The notes below the pieces were generated by a model, which saw only the letters and a list, made by a program, of their open reading frames with translations, was not told the origin of the DNA and did not search any database. A stretch of 64,000 nucleotides of DNA from an uncultured Eubacterium sp. (lineage in GTDB: Bacteria; Bacillota; Clostridia; Oscillospirales; Acutalibacteraceae): contig CALWID010000012.1 in the NCBI GenBank assembly GCA_944380635.1, positions 1 through 64,000 on the forward strand, written 5' to 3'. The position numbers were made by a program, and so were the translations under genes. Shown one piece after another: positions 7,695 through 17,482 of this stretch (position 1 is its first letter; each line of letters opens with the position of its first letter).

Positions 7695-9563
7695 ATGTTT
7701 ATCCTTTGTGGAACTGTCGGCGCGCTCATCATTACCGTTTTTGAAATACTTTTCTTTTGCAAGAAAAGAAATTTCGGTAATATACTGCACGCAGCGGTAA
7801 GAAATATTTTCATTATTAATCTTATTTCAATCGCGCTCTTAAGATATGTTTTTAAGTACCAGCATTTTCTTGATACTTCCGCTTACGGCACGGAAAATTT
7901 TCTTAAATACTTTGCTTTATCAATAGTAGTAGGAATAATCTGGCTGCTGTTTGCCGCGTTTATAAACAGATACCTTACTTTTGAGGACGGGAAAAGAAAG
8001 AAAACCCACGGCACAAGATTTATAAAGATTCTCGCCTGCTTTCTGTTTATGCTTGGCTGTGCCGCGTTTTTCGGAACGATATGGGGCAAAGATTCTTTCG
8101 GCGATGTTACTGCCGACCAACTTATTATAAACCTTATTTCCCCCACAAGCGGTGCGGACACGGGCGTTTATATTGATATTTTTGAGCGCCCCGTATTTCA
8201 GACTATGCTCTGCACAGCGGTATTCAGCCTTTTTGTATATTCGGATTTCAGCATTGTTTACCACGGCATAAGAAAGAACATAACTGTATTTAACGACCTT
8301 GCTCACAGGATAATCAGCATTATTCTCGGAATTGCCATGCTTGCGGGCGGCATTGCTTACGGTTATCAGGAATTCCAGTTAAAGCAACTTTATAACGCAT
8401 ATATTGCGGAATCCGATTTTATAGGCGATAATTATGTTGACCCGAGAGATACTAAAATAAAATTCCCGAAAAAGAAGAGAAATATTATTCACATATATCT
8501 TGAATCAATGGAAAACAGTTATTTATCTAAAGACCTTGGCGGATATATGGACGAAAACCTTATGCCTCAACTGACTGAACTTGCTTATGAAGGCGATGTT
8601 TTTTCAAATACGGGCAGAAAATTCGGCGGACCTTTACAGGGCACAGGCACTCAGTGGTCCGTTGCGTCCATGGTTAATATGATGACGGGACTTCCTATGA
8701 AAGTACCCGCAGAGCAGAATGCTTACGGTACAAAAGATAACTTCCTGCCCGGCGCCTACACATTCGGCGATATGCTCAGGGACCAGGGCTATGAGCAGAC
8801 TATTATGATTGGCGCAGACGGCAATTACGGCGGCGTTTCATATTTATATCAACTGCACGGCGGATATAAAATATTTGACCACAGATACGCAATCGAGCAG
8901 GGACTTATCCCCGAAGACTACAAAGTGTGGTGGGGATTTGAAGATGACAAACTTTATGAATACGCAAAGGCGGAAATCACAAGGCTATACAACACCGGCA
9001 AGCCGTTTAACTTTACAATGGAAACGGCGGACACCCACCGCCCGCACGGCTATTTAAGCGAAAAAGCGCCTACGCCTTACAGCGACAAATATTCAAATGT
9101 TATAGCGTACAGCACTTCGGAAACGGTTAAATTTGTGCGCTGGATACAGCAGCAGCCGTTTTATGACAACACCACGATTGTGCTTATAGGCGACCATTTG
9201 AGTATGGACACTGATTTCTTTGCGGATTTTGACCCGAATTATCTGCGTACGCAATTTAACCTTATTTTAAATCCTGCGCCGAATGTTGCAAACACGCCGG
9301 CTGAAAGATTTATAAACAGGCAATACTGCAACTTTGATATGTTCCCCACTATCCTTGCGAGCATGGGCGTTGAAATCAAGGGAGACAGGCTCGGAATAGG
9401 TACAAATCTTTACTCAGACACGCCGACTGTATTTGAGGAATACGGATTTGACTATGTAAACAACGAACTTGAAAAGAAAAGCGATTTTATGAACAACAAT
9501 ATTCTTGTTGACCCGACCAAGCCGCAGGAAGATACCACGGCGGCTGAAACAACAAAAAAATAA
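7695..9563 (+). CDS. LtaS/MdoB-like phosphoglycerol transferase (sulfatase fold)
   Basis: About five membrane helices fill residues 1-225, followed by an extracellular alkaline-phosphatase/sulfatase-fold domain. Metal and catalytic positions of the LtaS family can be matched: IYLESM with Glu270, a Thr nucleophile in LQGTGTQWS (Thr317 or Thr319), and IGDH near residue 510. LtaS enzymes move glycerol phosphate from phosphatidylglycerol onto a growing lipoteichoic acid or membrane glycan. At 622 residues the length is normal. ATG follows AAAGAGG. The C-terminus ends in a Thr-rich tail. It sits between glycan-degradation genes but has its own terminators on both sides, so the link may be positional only. 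Confidence 0.9.
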   Translation: MFILCGTVGALIITVFEILFFCKKRNFGNILHAAVRNIFIINLISIALLRYVFKYQHFLDTSAYGTENFLKYFALSIVVGIIWLLFAAFINRYLTFEDGKRKKTHGTRFIKILACFLFMLGCAAFFGTIWGKDSFGDVTADQLIINLISPTSGADTGVYIDIFERPVFQTMLCTAVFSLFVYSDFSIVYHGIRKNITVFNDLAHRIISIILGIAMLAGGIAYGYQEFQLKQLYNAYIAESDFIGDNYVDPRDTKIKFPKKKRNIIHIYLESMENSYLSKDLGGYMDENLMPQLTELAYEGDVFSNTGRKFGGPLQGTGTQWSVASMVNMMTGLPMKVPAEQNAYGTKDNFLPGAYTFGDMLRDQGYEQTIMIGADGNYGGVSYLYQLHGGYKIFDHRYAIEQGLIPEDYKVWWGFEDDKLYEYAKAEITRLYNTGKPFNFTMETADTHRPHGYLSEKAPTPYSDKYSNVIAYSTSETVKFVRWIQQQPFYDNTTIVLIGDHLSMDTDFFADFDPNYLRTQFNLILNPAPNVANTPAERFINRQYCNFDMFPTILASMGVEIKGDRLGIGTNLYSDTPTVFEEYGFDYVNNELEKKSDFMNNNILVDPTKPQEDTTAAETTKK

Positions 9564-9569
9564 CGGCAG

Positions 9570-9601
9570 GAAACACACCCGCAAAAGGTGTGTTTCTTTT
9601 T
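9570..9601 (+). terminator. Terminator of the LtaS-like gene
   Basis: A perfect 10-bp stem (9570-9579 with 9587-9596) is followed by TTTTT. Confidence 0.9.
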
Positions 9602-9621
9602 GGAAGAAAGGCGGCGTGTAA

Positions 9622-10041
9622 TTGAAGATACTGATTGACGCGGACGGATGCCCCGTTACGAAAATCGCGGTAGAAACCGCCTCTAATGCAGGTATAAAAG
9701 CAGTAATTTACTGCGACACAAGCCACGAATTCAGCAATACGGGCGCTGAGGTAATAACTGTTTCAAAAGGCGCTGACAGCGCTGATTTTGCGCTTGTAAA
9801 CGACGCTCAAAAAGGCGATATAGTTATTACTCAGGATTACGGACTCGCGGCGATGGCGCTTGCGAAAAAAGCGATGCCTTTAACGCAAAACGGACTGATT
9901 ATAAGCGATAAAAATATTGATTCCCTGCTTATGAGCAGGCACGCCGCAAAAGCGGCAAGGCGCGCCGGAAAGCATTTAAAAGGCCCGTCAAAGCGCACTG
10001 AAAAGCAGAATAAAGATTTCAAGGCGGCGCTTTTTAATTAA
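9622..10041 (+). CDS. yqxD: YaiI/YqxD family protein (DUF188)
   Basis: This 139-residue cytoplasmic protein has the family N-terminus ILIDADGCPV, then DIVITQDYGLA and a basic C-terminal RRAGKHLKGPSKR segment. The family has a PIN/NYN-like nuclease fold by its acidic residues (D7, D9 and DY of the ITQDYG motif), but the biochemical role is not established. The start is TTG at 9622 behind AAAGGCGG with 7-base spacing; there is no nearby ATG. It stands between terminators and appears monocistronic. Confidence 0.9.
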   Translation: MKILIDADGCPVTKIAVETASNAGIKAVIYCDTSHEFSNTGAEVITVSKGADSADFALVNDAQKGDIVITQDYGLAAMALAKKAMPLTQNGLIISDKNIDSLLMSRHAAKAARRAGKHLKGPSKRTEKQNKDFKAALFN

Positions 10042-10053
10042 GGCAAATTTATC

Positions 10054-10082
10054 TTGATATAAATTAAGATAAAATATATAAT
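10054..10082 (+). promoter_or_regulatory. Promoter of the 10114-13605 operon
   Basis: TTGATA (10054-10059) and TATAAT (10077-10082) have 17-base spacing. An overlapping TTATCTT/AAGATAA inverted repeat around the -35 could bind a regulator. Confidence 0.82.
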
Positions 10083-10113
10083 AAAAGCATAATAAAGAAA
10101 CAGGAGAATCATT

Positions 10114-10332
10114 ATGAAAGTAAGATTACCGAAACACAGAGAATTTCTTATTAAATTTGAAGACGGATATGATAAAGCCGACGAAGCGTGGGAGGCTCTT
10201 AACAAAATAGTTAAGGACTACTCTGTTGACGGCAAATCCATTTATTCCGAAACCTTTATTGAGGATAATGAGGATAAAGTTAAGGAACTTCAAAAAACAT
10301 ATGAATTCACTTATGAAATCATAGAGAAATAA
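10114..10332 (+). CDS. Small acidic protein of unknown function
   Basis: This 72-residue, charge-rich soluble protein has no membrane segment or cysteine. ATG follows CAGGAG with good spacing, and a strong promoter lies just upstream. Its stop codon overlaps the Shine-Dalgarno of the alpha-mannosidase gene, which starts 10 bases later, so the two are almost certainly one operon and coupled. I do not recognise the family. A role tied to the mannosidase, or a stand-alone role as a housekeeping peptide, are both possible. Confidence 0.7.
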   Translation: MKVRLPKHREFLIKFEDGYDKADEAWEALNKIVKDYSVDGKSIYSETFIEDNEDKVKELQKTYEFTYEIIEK

Positions 10333-10341
10333 GGTTTGCAA

Positions 10342-13300
10342 ATGGAAAAGAAAAAAGTTTATGTTGCCGCAACGGCACATTTGGACACTGTTTGGCGCTG
10401 GAATCTGGCTAAGACGATAGACGAATTTCTGCCGGACACACTTGAAAAAAATATTCATCTTATAGAAAAATACCCGCATTACAGATTTAACTTTGAGGGT
10501 GCTTTCAGATACAAACTTGCCGAGGAATACTATCCCCTGCATTTTGAATACATAAAGCAGCTTATCAAAGACGGCAGGTGGTGCGTTTCCGGCTCTGAAT
10601 ACGAAAACGGCGATGTTAACATTCCCTCGCCTGAGGCATTATTCAGAAATATACTGCTTGGAAACGGCTATTTTAAAGAAAAATTCGGCAAAGAGAGCGC
10701 CGATATTTTTCTGCCGGACTGTTTCGGTTTCGGCAGACAACTGCCGAGCGTTATAAAAAACGCGGGGCTCAAGGGATTTTCAACACAAAAATTAAGTTGG
10801 GGTTCCGCTTACGGAGTTCCGTTTGACACTGGCATTTGGAAAGGAATAGACGGCAGTGAGATATTCGCCTGCCTTGACGCCAAATCATACAGATACAAAT
10901 TTGAAGGCGACATCAGGGGCGATATTTCCGTTATCAACAAGATTTCAAGAAACGCCTTTGAAGGCGGTCTGCCGCAGACTATGCATCTTTACGGCACGGG
11001 CGACTGGGGCGGCTCCCCTACTGAAGAAAGCGTGCAGGCAGTTGAAGAAAGCGTAAATAAAAACGATTCTTCGGATTTTGAGGTTATTTCTGCATCTACC
11101 GATGAATTTTTCAATGACCTTGACAAACTGCCTGAAAGCGAAAAAGAAAAACTGCCGCGGTGGGACGGCGAACTGCTTATGACTTCCCACGGCGCAGGCG
11201 CATACACTTCACGCGCTATGAACAAAAGGCTCAACTCGCAGAATGAAATTCTTGCCGACGAAGCGGAAAGGCTTTGCGCTGCCGCTGAATGTGCCGGAGT
11301 ATACAATTACCCGCTTGGCAACTTAAACAGGGCGTGGGAAAGAGTTATTCAGCATCAGTTTCATGATGACATTACCGGCACAAGCAATATGGATGTTTGC
11401 GCGGACAGCCAAAACGATTATTTTCTTTCCCTGAGCGAATTTAAAAACGAATACTGCGCCGCAGCCGGAGCAATGGCAAACGAACTTGACACCAAATGGG
11501 TAACGGAATGCGCCGTAATAGTCAGCAACGCAGTTGCACAAAAAAGAAAAGCCGCGGTGAGCGCGCACATCAGAATGACGCACAACTGCACATTCATTAA
11601 AGTGCTTGACAAAGACGGAAACGAGGCGCCGAGCCAGGTAGTAAACAAATCCGGCAAAGAATTTGATATTATATTTATTGCAGAAGTTGAGGCAATGGGG
11701 CTTAAAGTTTATGATGTTGCACCGGCCGACAGCGCCTGCGATATTAAAACAGACTTAAAAGTAAGCGAGCATGTACTTGAAAACGCTAAATATCAACTTA
11801 TATTTAACAAAAACGGCGATATTGCGTCTATTATTGACAAAAAGAACAAAATCAAACTGCTTGACTCGCCTATAAAAATGGCGTGCCTAAAAGATACGGG
11901 CGCCCTCTCCTACCCCTCTTGGGAAATAAGAAAAAAAGATATAGACAGAGAACCGATTTATTACGCCAACACGCCGCAGTTTGAAGTGATTGAAAACGGA
12001 CCGGCACGAGTTGCGATTAAAGTTACAAGAGAACTTGACCACTCTTCTATTGAGCAGACGGTATATCTTGAAAGCGGCGGCGAATACATAAGAGTGCTTA
12101 ACAAGGTTGACTGGCGCTCAAGGCGCACTATGCTTAAAGCGGTATTTCCGTTCAGTTGCTATAACAAATACGCTTCATATGACTTAGGGCTCGGCGTTAT
12201 AAAACGCGAAAATAATACTGAAACACTTTATGAAGTACCGGCTCAAAAGTGGGCGGATATTACTGCCGGCAGCGGCAAATACGGCGTTTCGGTATTTTCA
12301 GACTGCAAATACGGCTGGGATAAACCGAGTTCAAATACTTTAAGGCTTACCTGCCTGCACACGCCTGCCGGCGCTTTCACAAAAGAGACAAGGCAGGACC
12401 TTCAGGACCTTGGGCGAAACATTTTCAGCTTTGGTATTTACAGCCACAACGGCGGATATGAAAACTCAACTCAGATTGAGAGCGAATGTTTTAACAAACC
12501 GCTTATTGCGTTCCAAACGGGCGCAAGGCGCGCCGGCGAACTTACGGACAGTTTTTCATTTATGTCTGTAAACGATGAAAACTGCATAGTAAGAGCAGTA
12601 AAACTTGCTCAGGATAAAAACGGCATAATCGTTCGCGTTAACGAGGGCAGCGGTCAAAATCTGAAAAATGTAAAACTTAGATTTTACAAAAAAATTGAAA
12701 ACGCGGCTGAAGCGCTCGCAAACGAGAATGAAATCGGAAAAGCAAGATTTGCAGCAAAGACCGTTACATTCTCAATGAAACCGTTTGAAGTAAAAACATT
12801 CAGGATTCAACTTGAAAAGCCGGAAAAGAAAGCGCGCGAAAGTTTTAGGAAAATGGAACTTGAATGCAACTCAAAAGGATTTACGCCTAACGAGAATATG
12901 CGCAATGTAATATTGCAGGGCGGCGGCTGCTCCCTGCCGGCGGAACTTTGCCCCAAATCAATAACAGCGGGCGGAATAACATTCAGAATGCCTGACCCGA
13001 ACGCGGACAAAGATGTTACCGTTGCCAGAGGGCAGACTATTGAACTGCCGAAGAGTTGCACAAAATTATATATGCTTGCGGCAAGCACTTTAGGCGACCG
13101 TGAAGTTATGTTTTACGCAGACGGCAAAGAAAGACCGCTGACGATTTATTCATTTAATGAGCCTGTTGGCGTATGGGATATGGCGGGAATGAAACAGAAA
13201 GCCAAAATAAAAGACGCTGTTTTAGGATTTGAATTTACCCACACACACCACCCCGAGGGCGACATACCAAACGGCAAAGCATACTTTTTTGTTTATGAAA

Positions 13301-13605
13301 TAGATATTAGAAACGCAAAAGAACTTACTCTGCCCGAGGACAACAGAATAATTATTCTTGCGATGACGGCGGTAAAAAAGTTTTCAAACACAAGACTTGC
13401 CACTAAACTAACGGACAGTACGCCTGACGAGAATTACGATTTTGACGAAATTCCGCCGATTGAAAAAATTATAGATAAATCTGAATTTGTAACAATCCGC
13501 GCAGGAAAGATACAAGACCAGAAAAACGGCGGAAAAGGCAAAGGATTTAAGAGGGACAATATTATTACAAATATAATAAGATCCTACACCAAATCAGAGT
13601 GGTAA
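10342..13605 (+). CDS. Alpha-mannosidase, glycoside hydrolase family 38
   Basis: This enzyme removes alpha-linked mannose from oligosaccharides by a retaining mechanism. The zinc-site motif AHLDTVWRW gives His13 and Asp15, the nucleophile lies in FLPDCFGFG (Asp126), and the later QHQFHDDITGTS motif is present near residue 335. C-terminal beta-domains fill the rest of the 1,087 residues, the normal length for bacterial GH38. No signal peptide is present, so it acts in the cytoplasm on imported glycans. I place the start at ATG 10342, seven bases after an AAGG site, rather than at TTG 10336. It is co-transcribed with the small protein at 10114. Confidence 0.95.
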   Translation: MEKKKVYVAATAHLDTVWRWNLAKTIDEFLPDTLEKNIHLIEKYPHYRFNFEGAFRYKLAEEYYPLHFEYIKQLIKDGRWCVSGSEYENGDVNIPSPEALFRNILLGNGYFKEKFGKESADIFLPDCFGFGRQLPSVIKNAGLKGFSTQKLSWGSAYGVPFDTGIWKGIDGSEIFACLDAKSYRYKFEGDIRGDISVINKISRNAFEGGLPQTMHLYGTGDWGGSPTEESVQAVEESVNKNDSSDFEVISASTDEFFNDLDKLPESEKEKLPRWDGELLMTSHGAGAYTSRAMNKRLNSQNEILADEAERLCAAAECAGVYNYPLGNLNRAWERVIQHQFHDDITGTSNMDVCADSQNDYFLSLSEFKNEYCAAAGAMANELDTKWVTECAVIVSNAVAQKRKAAVSAHIRMTHNCTFIKVLDKDGNEAPSQVVNKSGKEFDIIFIAEVEAMGLKVYDVAPADSACDIKTDLKVSEHVLENAKYQLIFNKNGDIASIIDKKNKIKLLDSPIKMACLKDTGALSYPSWEIRKKDIDREPIYYANTPQFEVIENGPARVAIKVTRELDHSSIEQTVYLESGGEYIRVLNKVDWRSRRTMLKAVFPFSCYNKYASYDLGLGVIKRENNTETLYEVPAQKWADITAGSGKYGVSVFSDCKYGWDKPSSNTLRLTCLHTPAGAFTKETRQDLQDLGRNIFSFGIYSHNGGYENSTQIESECFNKPLIAFQTGARRAGELTDSFSFMSVNDENCIVRAVKLAQDKNGIIVRVNEGSGQNLKNVKLRFYKKIENAAEALANENEIGKARFAAKTVTFSMKPFEVKTFRIQLEKPEKKARESFRKMELECNSKGFTPNENMRNVILQGGGCSLPAELCPKSITAGGITFRMPDPNADKDVTVARGQTIELPKSCTKLYMLAASTLGDREVMFYADGKERPLTIYSFNEPVGVWDMAGMKQKAKIKDAVLGFEFTHTHHPEGDIPNGKAYFFVYEIDIRNAKELTLPEDNRIIILAMTAVKKFSNTRLATKLTDSTPDENYDFDEIPPIEKIIDKSEFVTIRAGKIQDQKNGGKGKGFKRDNIITNIIRSYTKSEW

Positions 13606-13642
13606 AATCAAAATTTAAAATGCATAATATGCAAAAAATATG

Positions 13643-13685
13643 CCCCGCTGATATACATTCTCTGTATATCGGCGGGGTTGAATTT
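13643..13685 (+). terminator. Terminator of the alpha-mannosidase gene
   Basis: A 15-bp stem (13643-13657 with 13663-13677, one T.G pair) lies 37 bases after the stop codon, followed by a T-rich stretch. Confidence 0.85.
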
Positions 13686-13714
13686 TGTAAAGCGATAGTT
13701 CTTTACAGGAAATT

Positions 13715-13840
13715 AATGTTAAAATCTATGTTGAAAACAATGTTAAATATGTTGAAAATTTAAATTTTATTCTAATAGAAAATTATATTTGTAAAGCAAA
13801 AACACTTTATATCAATATCTTCAACATAGATTTTAACATT
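13715..13840. repeat. Perfect 21-bp inverted repeat between mannosidase and ftsZ
   Basis: Bases 13715-13735 are the exact reverse complement of 13820-13840, with 84 AT-rich bases between. A partial third copy (ATGTTAAATATGTTGAAA) lies near 13741-13758. It fills most of the 334-base gene-free gap between convergent genes and is separate from both terminators. No ORF is present. Confidence 0.85.
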
Positions 13841-13882
13841 TTAGGCTGAAAATATACAAATTGATAAAAAATAAACAAAAGG

Positions 13883-13921
13883 AATATACAAAAAACCTTT
13901 GCATTGCTGCAAAGGTTTTTT
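13883..13921 (-). terminator. Terminator of ftsZ
   Basis: A 14-bp stem (13890-13903 with 13908-13921) with a TTGC-type loop is flanked by A and T runs, so it can work in both directions. It lies 19 bases past the ftsZ stop codon. Confidence 0.92.
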
Positions 13922-13939
13922 CTTTAATTTCTAATATTA

Positions 13940-15034
13940 TTATTTTTTATTGAAAAGGCTTACAATATCATCAAAAGTATCGGAATCTTTTGCAGTAAAT
14001 GAACTTGCAGGCTGAGCCTCCGGAGGAGCAACCTCAATATTTGCTGTTGTTGATTTAATAGGAGCACCGGGGCCTTTATCGCCGAATCTTGTTGCAACAA
14101 CGGTGATAATCATTTCATCCTCAAGCGACTCATCAACATTAGCGCCCCAGATGATTTCACAATCAGGATGAACAGCATTTTTAACGATTGTGGAAGCAAC
14201 ATCAATCTCTTCAAGGCCGATATCCGATGACGCAGTAATATTAAGAAGAACACCGCGGGCACCGTCAATAGAAGTATTAAGAAGCGGGCTTGAAATAGCA
14301 GCCTGAGCGGCAACTTCTGCCTTGTCCTTACCTTTTGCTCTGCCGACACCCATATGAGCGTAACCGGCGTCTTTCATAATTTCTGTTACATCGGCAAAGT
14401 CGCAGTTTACAAGCCCTGTTGCGTTAACAAGATCTGAAATAGACTGAACAGCCTGGCGGAGAACATCATTTGCAATCTCAAAAGCGTTAAGAAGAGTAAT
14501 TTTTTCATCTGTAACGAATTTAAGATTTTCATTAGGAATAACCATTATAGAATCAACATACTGAGCAAGTTCATCTATGCCGACCTGAGCCTGGTCCATA
14601 CGCCTTTTGCCCTCGAAAGCAAACGGAGTTGTAACAACGCCGACGGTAAGAATTCCGAGGTCTTTTGCAACCTGAGCAACAACAGGAGCAGCGCCTGTGC
14701 CCGTGCCGCCACCCATACCGGCTGTAATAAATACCATTTCAGCGCCTGTAAGAGCGTCTGTAATAGCCTCTCTGCTTTCATCGGCTGCTTTTTTACCAAC
14801 TTCAGGCTTAGCACCTGCGCCGCGGCCTTTAGTTGCCTTTTCACCGATAAGTATTTTCTGAGATGCCTGGGATTTTGCAAGAGCGGGTTTATCACTGTTA
14901 ATAGCAATAAATTCCACATCTTGGATATTGCAATGCACCATACGGTTAACGGCATTTCCGCCGCCGCCGCCGACGCCTACTACTTTAATGGAAACAACTT
15001 TTGTATCTTCCGTATCTATTTCATATCTTCCCAT
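13940..15034 (-). CDS. ftsZ: Cell division GTPase FtsZ
   Basis: FtsZ polymerises at mid-cell to form the division ring. The protein shows the GTP-binding N-terminus with a run of glycines ([14 protein letters not shown], residues 19-32), the tubulin signature [10 protein letters not shown], and NADF/NFDL-type T7 equivalents in the core. At 364 residues it is short because the C-terminal linker is only about 25 residues. The tail ends in [10 protein letters not shown], a divergent form of the usual D-x-P-x-F/L partner-binding peptide. ATG follows GGAGA. It is the last gene of the dcw cluster but also has its own promoter 55-85 bases upstream. No ftsA precedes it. Confidence 0.98.
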   Translation of the reverse strand: MGRYEIDTEDTKVVSIKVVGVGGGGGNAVNRMVHCNIQDVEFIAINSDKPALAKSQASQKILIGEKATKGRGAGAKPEVGKKAADESREAITDALTGAEMVFITAGMGGGTGTGAAPVVAQVAKDLGILTVGVVTTPFAFEGKRRMDQAQVGIDELAQYVDSIMVIPNENLKFVTDEKITLLNAFEIANDVLRQAVQSISDLVNATGLVNCDFADVTEIMKDAGYAHMGVGRAKGKDKAEVAAQAAISSPLLNTSIDGARGVLLNITASSDIGLEEIDVASTIVKNAVHPDCEIIWGANVDESLEDEMIITVVATRFGDKGPGAPIKSTTANIEVAPPEAQPASSFTAKDSDTFDDIVSLFNKK

Positions 15035-15089
15035 TTTTTATTCTCCTTATATGTATTATAGTTAGACTAAGATATGTCTTTACTTTCTT

Positions 15090-15118
15090 ATTGTAACAAT
15101 ATTGTAATCGTTTTGCAA
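15090..15118 (-). promoter_or_regulatory. Internal promoter of ftsZ
   Basis: TTGCAA (15113-15118) and TACAAT (15090-15095) are 17 bases apart in the 228-base ftsQ-ftsZ gap. It would let ftsZ be made apart from the upstream cell-wall genes. Confidence 0.72.
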
Positions 15119-15262
15119 TATTTTTTTCTATTTTAAATAAATATTTTTTTCAAACTTTAGCGAATATTTATTTGATTATTTGTGCATATTAAACAAATCG
15201 CCTGTTTTGCGGCAAAATTTGTTAATATTTGTAAAGTTATTTTCTTTACGCATTTTGTAACC

Positions 15263-16171
15263 TTATTCAGGTGTAAAGTAAGATTGCTTGTCAACAGTAA
15301 GATTTAAATTTCCCTTCATATTTGAACCGCTTTCATCAAGCTGCTCACATGAAGCAAGCCCCCTAATAATTTTATCTTCAAGATTATCAAGGCTGCCGAG
15401 TTCAAAAGTTATACGGTTCATATAAACAATATAATTACTGTTAATTCCCGTTGTGAAAATTTCTGTTGCCTGAGCCATACCTGTTTGGCTTACGGCTTTC
15501 GCCATTTCAGATAATCTTTGCTGCACGGCGGCGTCGCTAAACTCAATAACGGTGCCGGCATTTGCGCTTTTAATCTGCGCGTTGCTTATTAAAATAGTAT
15601 CCGCGGGATTTTGTGCGGCAGCGTTTTCAAGGACTTTAAAATCGGCGTCAAGCAAAATATAAGTTCCGTCATCATTCTGAATTGAATAAGAGGCGATTGT
15701 ATCTGTAACTGTAATTTTAACAGTATCGGGAAGTTCGCGCTTTATTGTTACAGAGCCTATGTAGGGCAATCTTTGCGTTATGCTGTTTGATATTTCATTT
15801 GTATCTATTAAAAACAGATTGTTTCCCGAATTAATCCCGGACGCCTCAACTATTTCCTGCTCTGTATAAATTCCGCTGCCCTGCGCGGTTATATTTTCCG
15901 TTTTAAAGAATACCGTGAGCGAAAGAGTAACGCCGAAAGCGATAAGCACCACAAGCAGGCAAAACGCGAGCAGTGCTCTCCTTACGCTGTTTTTAAGTTT
16001 TCTTTTTTTATTCTGCCTTCGGCGGGTTTGATTTTTAGTGGGCTTGGCTGTTTCTGCGCCCGTTCGGCTGCCGCCCCTGTAAACGCGGGGCGGCTCAAGG
16101 TCATCAAGCGGCGCTCTTGAATTATAACTTTTTTCAGAAACGCTGCGTTTTCTTTTTTTATCATCCTTCAT
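15263..16171 (-). CDS. ftsQ: Cell division protein FtsQ/DivIB
   Basis: A long basic cytoplasmic tail (residues 1-65), one membrane helix (about 66-90) and an extracellular POTRA plus beta domain make up the 302 residues. The POTRA signature is visible as the NLFLIDTNEI segment followed by LPYIGSVTIKRELPDTVKI. FtsQ/DivIB links FtsL and FtsB-type proteins to the septal PBP. Its ATG overlaps the 3' end of murA by 11 bases, indicating coupled translation. Confidence 0.92.
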   Translation of the reverse strand: MKDDKKRKRSVSEKSYNSRAPLDDLEPPRVYRGGSRTGAETAKPTKNQTRRRQNKKRKLKNSVRRALLAFCLLVVLIAFGVTLSLTVFFKTENITAQGSGIYTEQEIVEASGINSGNNLFLIDTNEISNSITQRLPYIGSVTIKRELPDTVKITVTDTIASYSIQNDDGTYILLDADFKVLENAAAQNPADTILISNAQIKSANAGTVIEFSDAAVQQRLSEMAKAVSQTGMAQATEIFTTGINSNYIVYMNRITFELGSLDNLEDKIIRGLASCEQLDESGSNMKGNLNLTVDKQSYFTPE

Positions 16172-17432
16172 AATCTTTTCTCTCTATGACCGCTCCTATT
16201 TTTTTAAGGTTTTTTTCTATATGTTCGTAACCTCTGTCTATATGGCAGATATTGCCGACCGTGGAAGTTCCGACTGCCGCGAGAGCGGCAAGCACAAGCG
16301 ACGCACCGCCTCTTAAGTCGGTTGAATAAACATTAGCCGCATACAGTTCACGCACGCCGTTTACAACTGCAATTCTGTCATTAACCGTAATATCAGCGCC
16401 GAAACGGCGAAGTTCGCTTATATGTTTATACCTGCCGTCAAACACGCTTTCGTTAAAAACGGAAGTGCCTTTTGCTTTTGAAAGCGCCGCCATCATCACG
16501 CTTTGACAATCTGTTGGAAAGCCGGGGTAAGGCATTGTTTTTATACTTTTAACGCGCTTTAAACGCTTTGGCGACACTATTTTTAAATCGCTGCCGGAAA
16601 GATATATCCTGCATCCCATTTCGCTGAAAATGGGAATAACGGGCACAAGATGCGCCGCACGGACATTTTTTACTACAAGTTCTTTTGCCTGAAGAGCGCC
16701 GGCGCACATATAAGTTGAGGCGACAATCCTATCCGGTATTACGGTATGTGAGTTGGGGTACAGTTCATCTACGCCGTCAATTTCAACCGTGCTTTCGCCC
16801 GCGCCGAAAATCTTTGCGCCGCAGGAATTAAGAAACGCTGCCAAATCGCTTATTTCCGGCTCTCTGGCGGCATTAATTATTGTTGTTTTACCCTTTGCGA
16901 GAACGGACGAAATCATTATATTCTCTGTTGCCCCCACGCTTGGGAATGAAAGAAAAATCTTTGCTCCGTGCAGGCGCTGGGCACGGCAATGAATACAACT
17001 GCCGTTTTCGCTTATCTGCGCCCCGAGTTGTTTAAGCGAACTGAGGTGCAAATCAATCGGCCTTACGCCGATGTCACAGCCACCGGGCGGGCACAAAAGC
17101 GCCTCCTTACAGCGGGTAACAAGCGAGCCGAGAAAAATAATTGAAGAGCGCATTTCGCGCATCATTTCCTCGGGAATATCGTTATTGATTATATTAGTGG
17201 TATCAATTACCAAAGTGCTTTTTTCACGCTTAACACGAGCGCCGAGATGCCTTAAAATTTCAACTGAAGCGGTAACATCGCTAAGTTCGGGAACATTATG
17301 TAAAACCGTTTCTCCCTTAACAATCAGCGTTGCCGCAAGTATCGGTAAAACCGCGTTTTTAGAGCCGTGAACGGATATTTCACCGCCAAGCGGCTGATTA
17401 CCTGTTATAATAAGTTTTTCCAAATTAGCCAC
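16161..17432 (-). CDS. murA: UDP-GlcNAc 1-carboxyvinyltransferase MurA
   Basis: MurA adds enolpyruvate from PEP to UDP-GlcNAc, the first committed step of peptidoglycan synthesis. KNAVLP (residues 25-30) and CPPGGCDIG with catalytic Cys119 (the Cys115 equivalent, the usual fosfomycin target) are intact. The 423 residues match the family. The start is GTG at 17430-17432 with a weak AGG site. Its place between murG and ftsQ matches many clostridial dcw clusters. Confidence 0.97.
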   Translation of the reverse strand: MANLEKLIITGNQPLGGEISVHGSKNAVLPILAATLIVKGETVLHNVPELSDVTASVEILRHLGARVKREKSTLVIDTTNIINNDIPEEMMREMRSSIIFLGSLVTRCKEALLCPPGGCDIGVRPIDLHLSSLKQLGAQISENGSCIHCRAQRLHGAKIFLSFPSVGATENIMISSVLAKGKTTIINAAREPEISDLAAFLNSCGAKIFGAGESTVEIDGVDELYPNSHTVIPDRIVASTYMCAGALQAKELVVKNVRAAHLVPVIPIFSEMGCRIYLSGSDLKIVSPKRLKRVKSIKTMPYPGFPTDCQSVMMAALSKAKGTSVFNESVFDGRYKHISELRRFGADITVNDRIAVVNGVRELYAANVYSTDLRGGASLVLAALAAVGTSTVGNICHIDRGYEHIEKNLKKIGAVIERKDYEG

Positions 17433-17482
17433 CTGCCTGCATATTCTTTTCCATTCTATGCAAACGGCGGCACTTTGCTAAA

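Noticed and set aside
10126..10542. Minus-strand ORF of 138 codons opposite the small protein and GH38 start
   Set aside because: It has no ribosome site and lies fully opposite two well-supported genes and their promoter.
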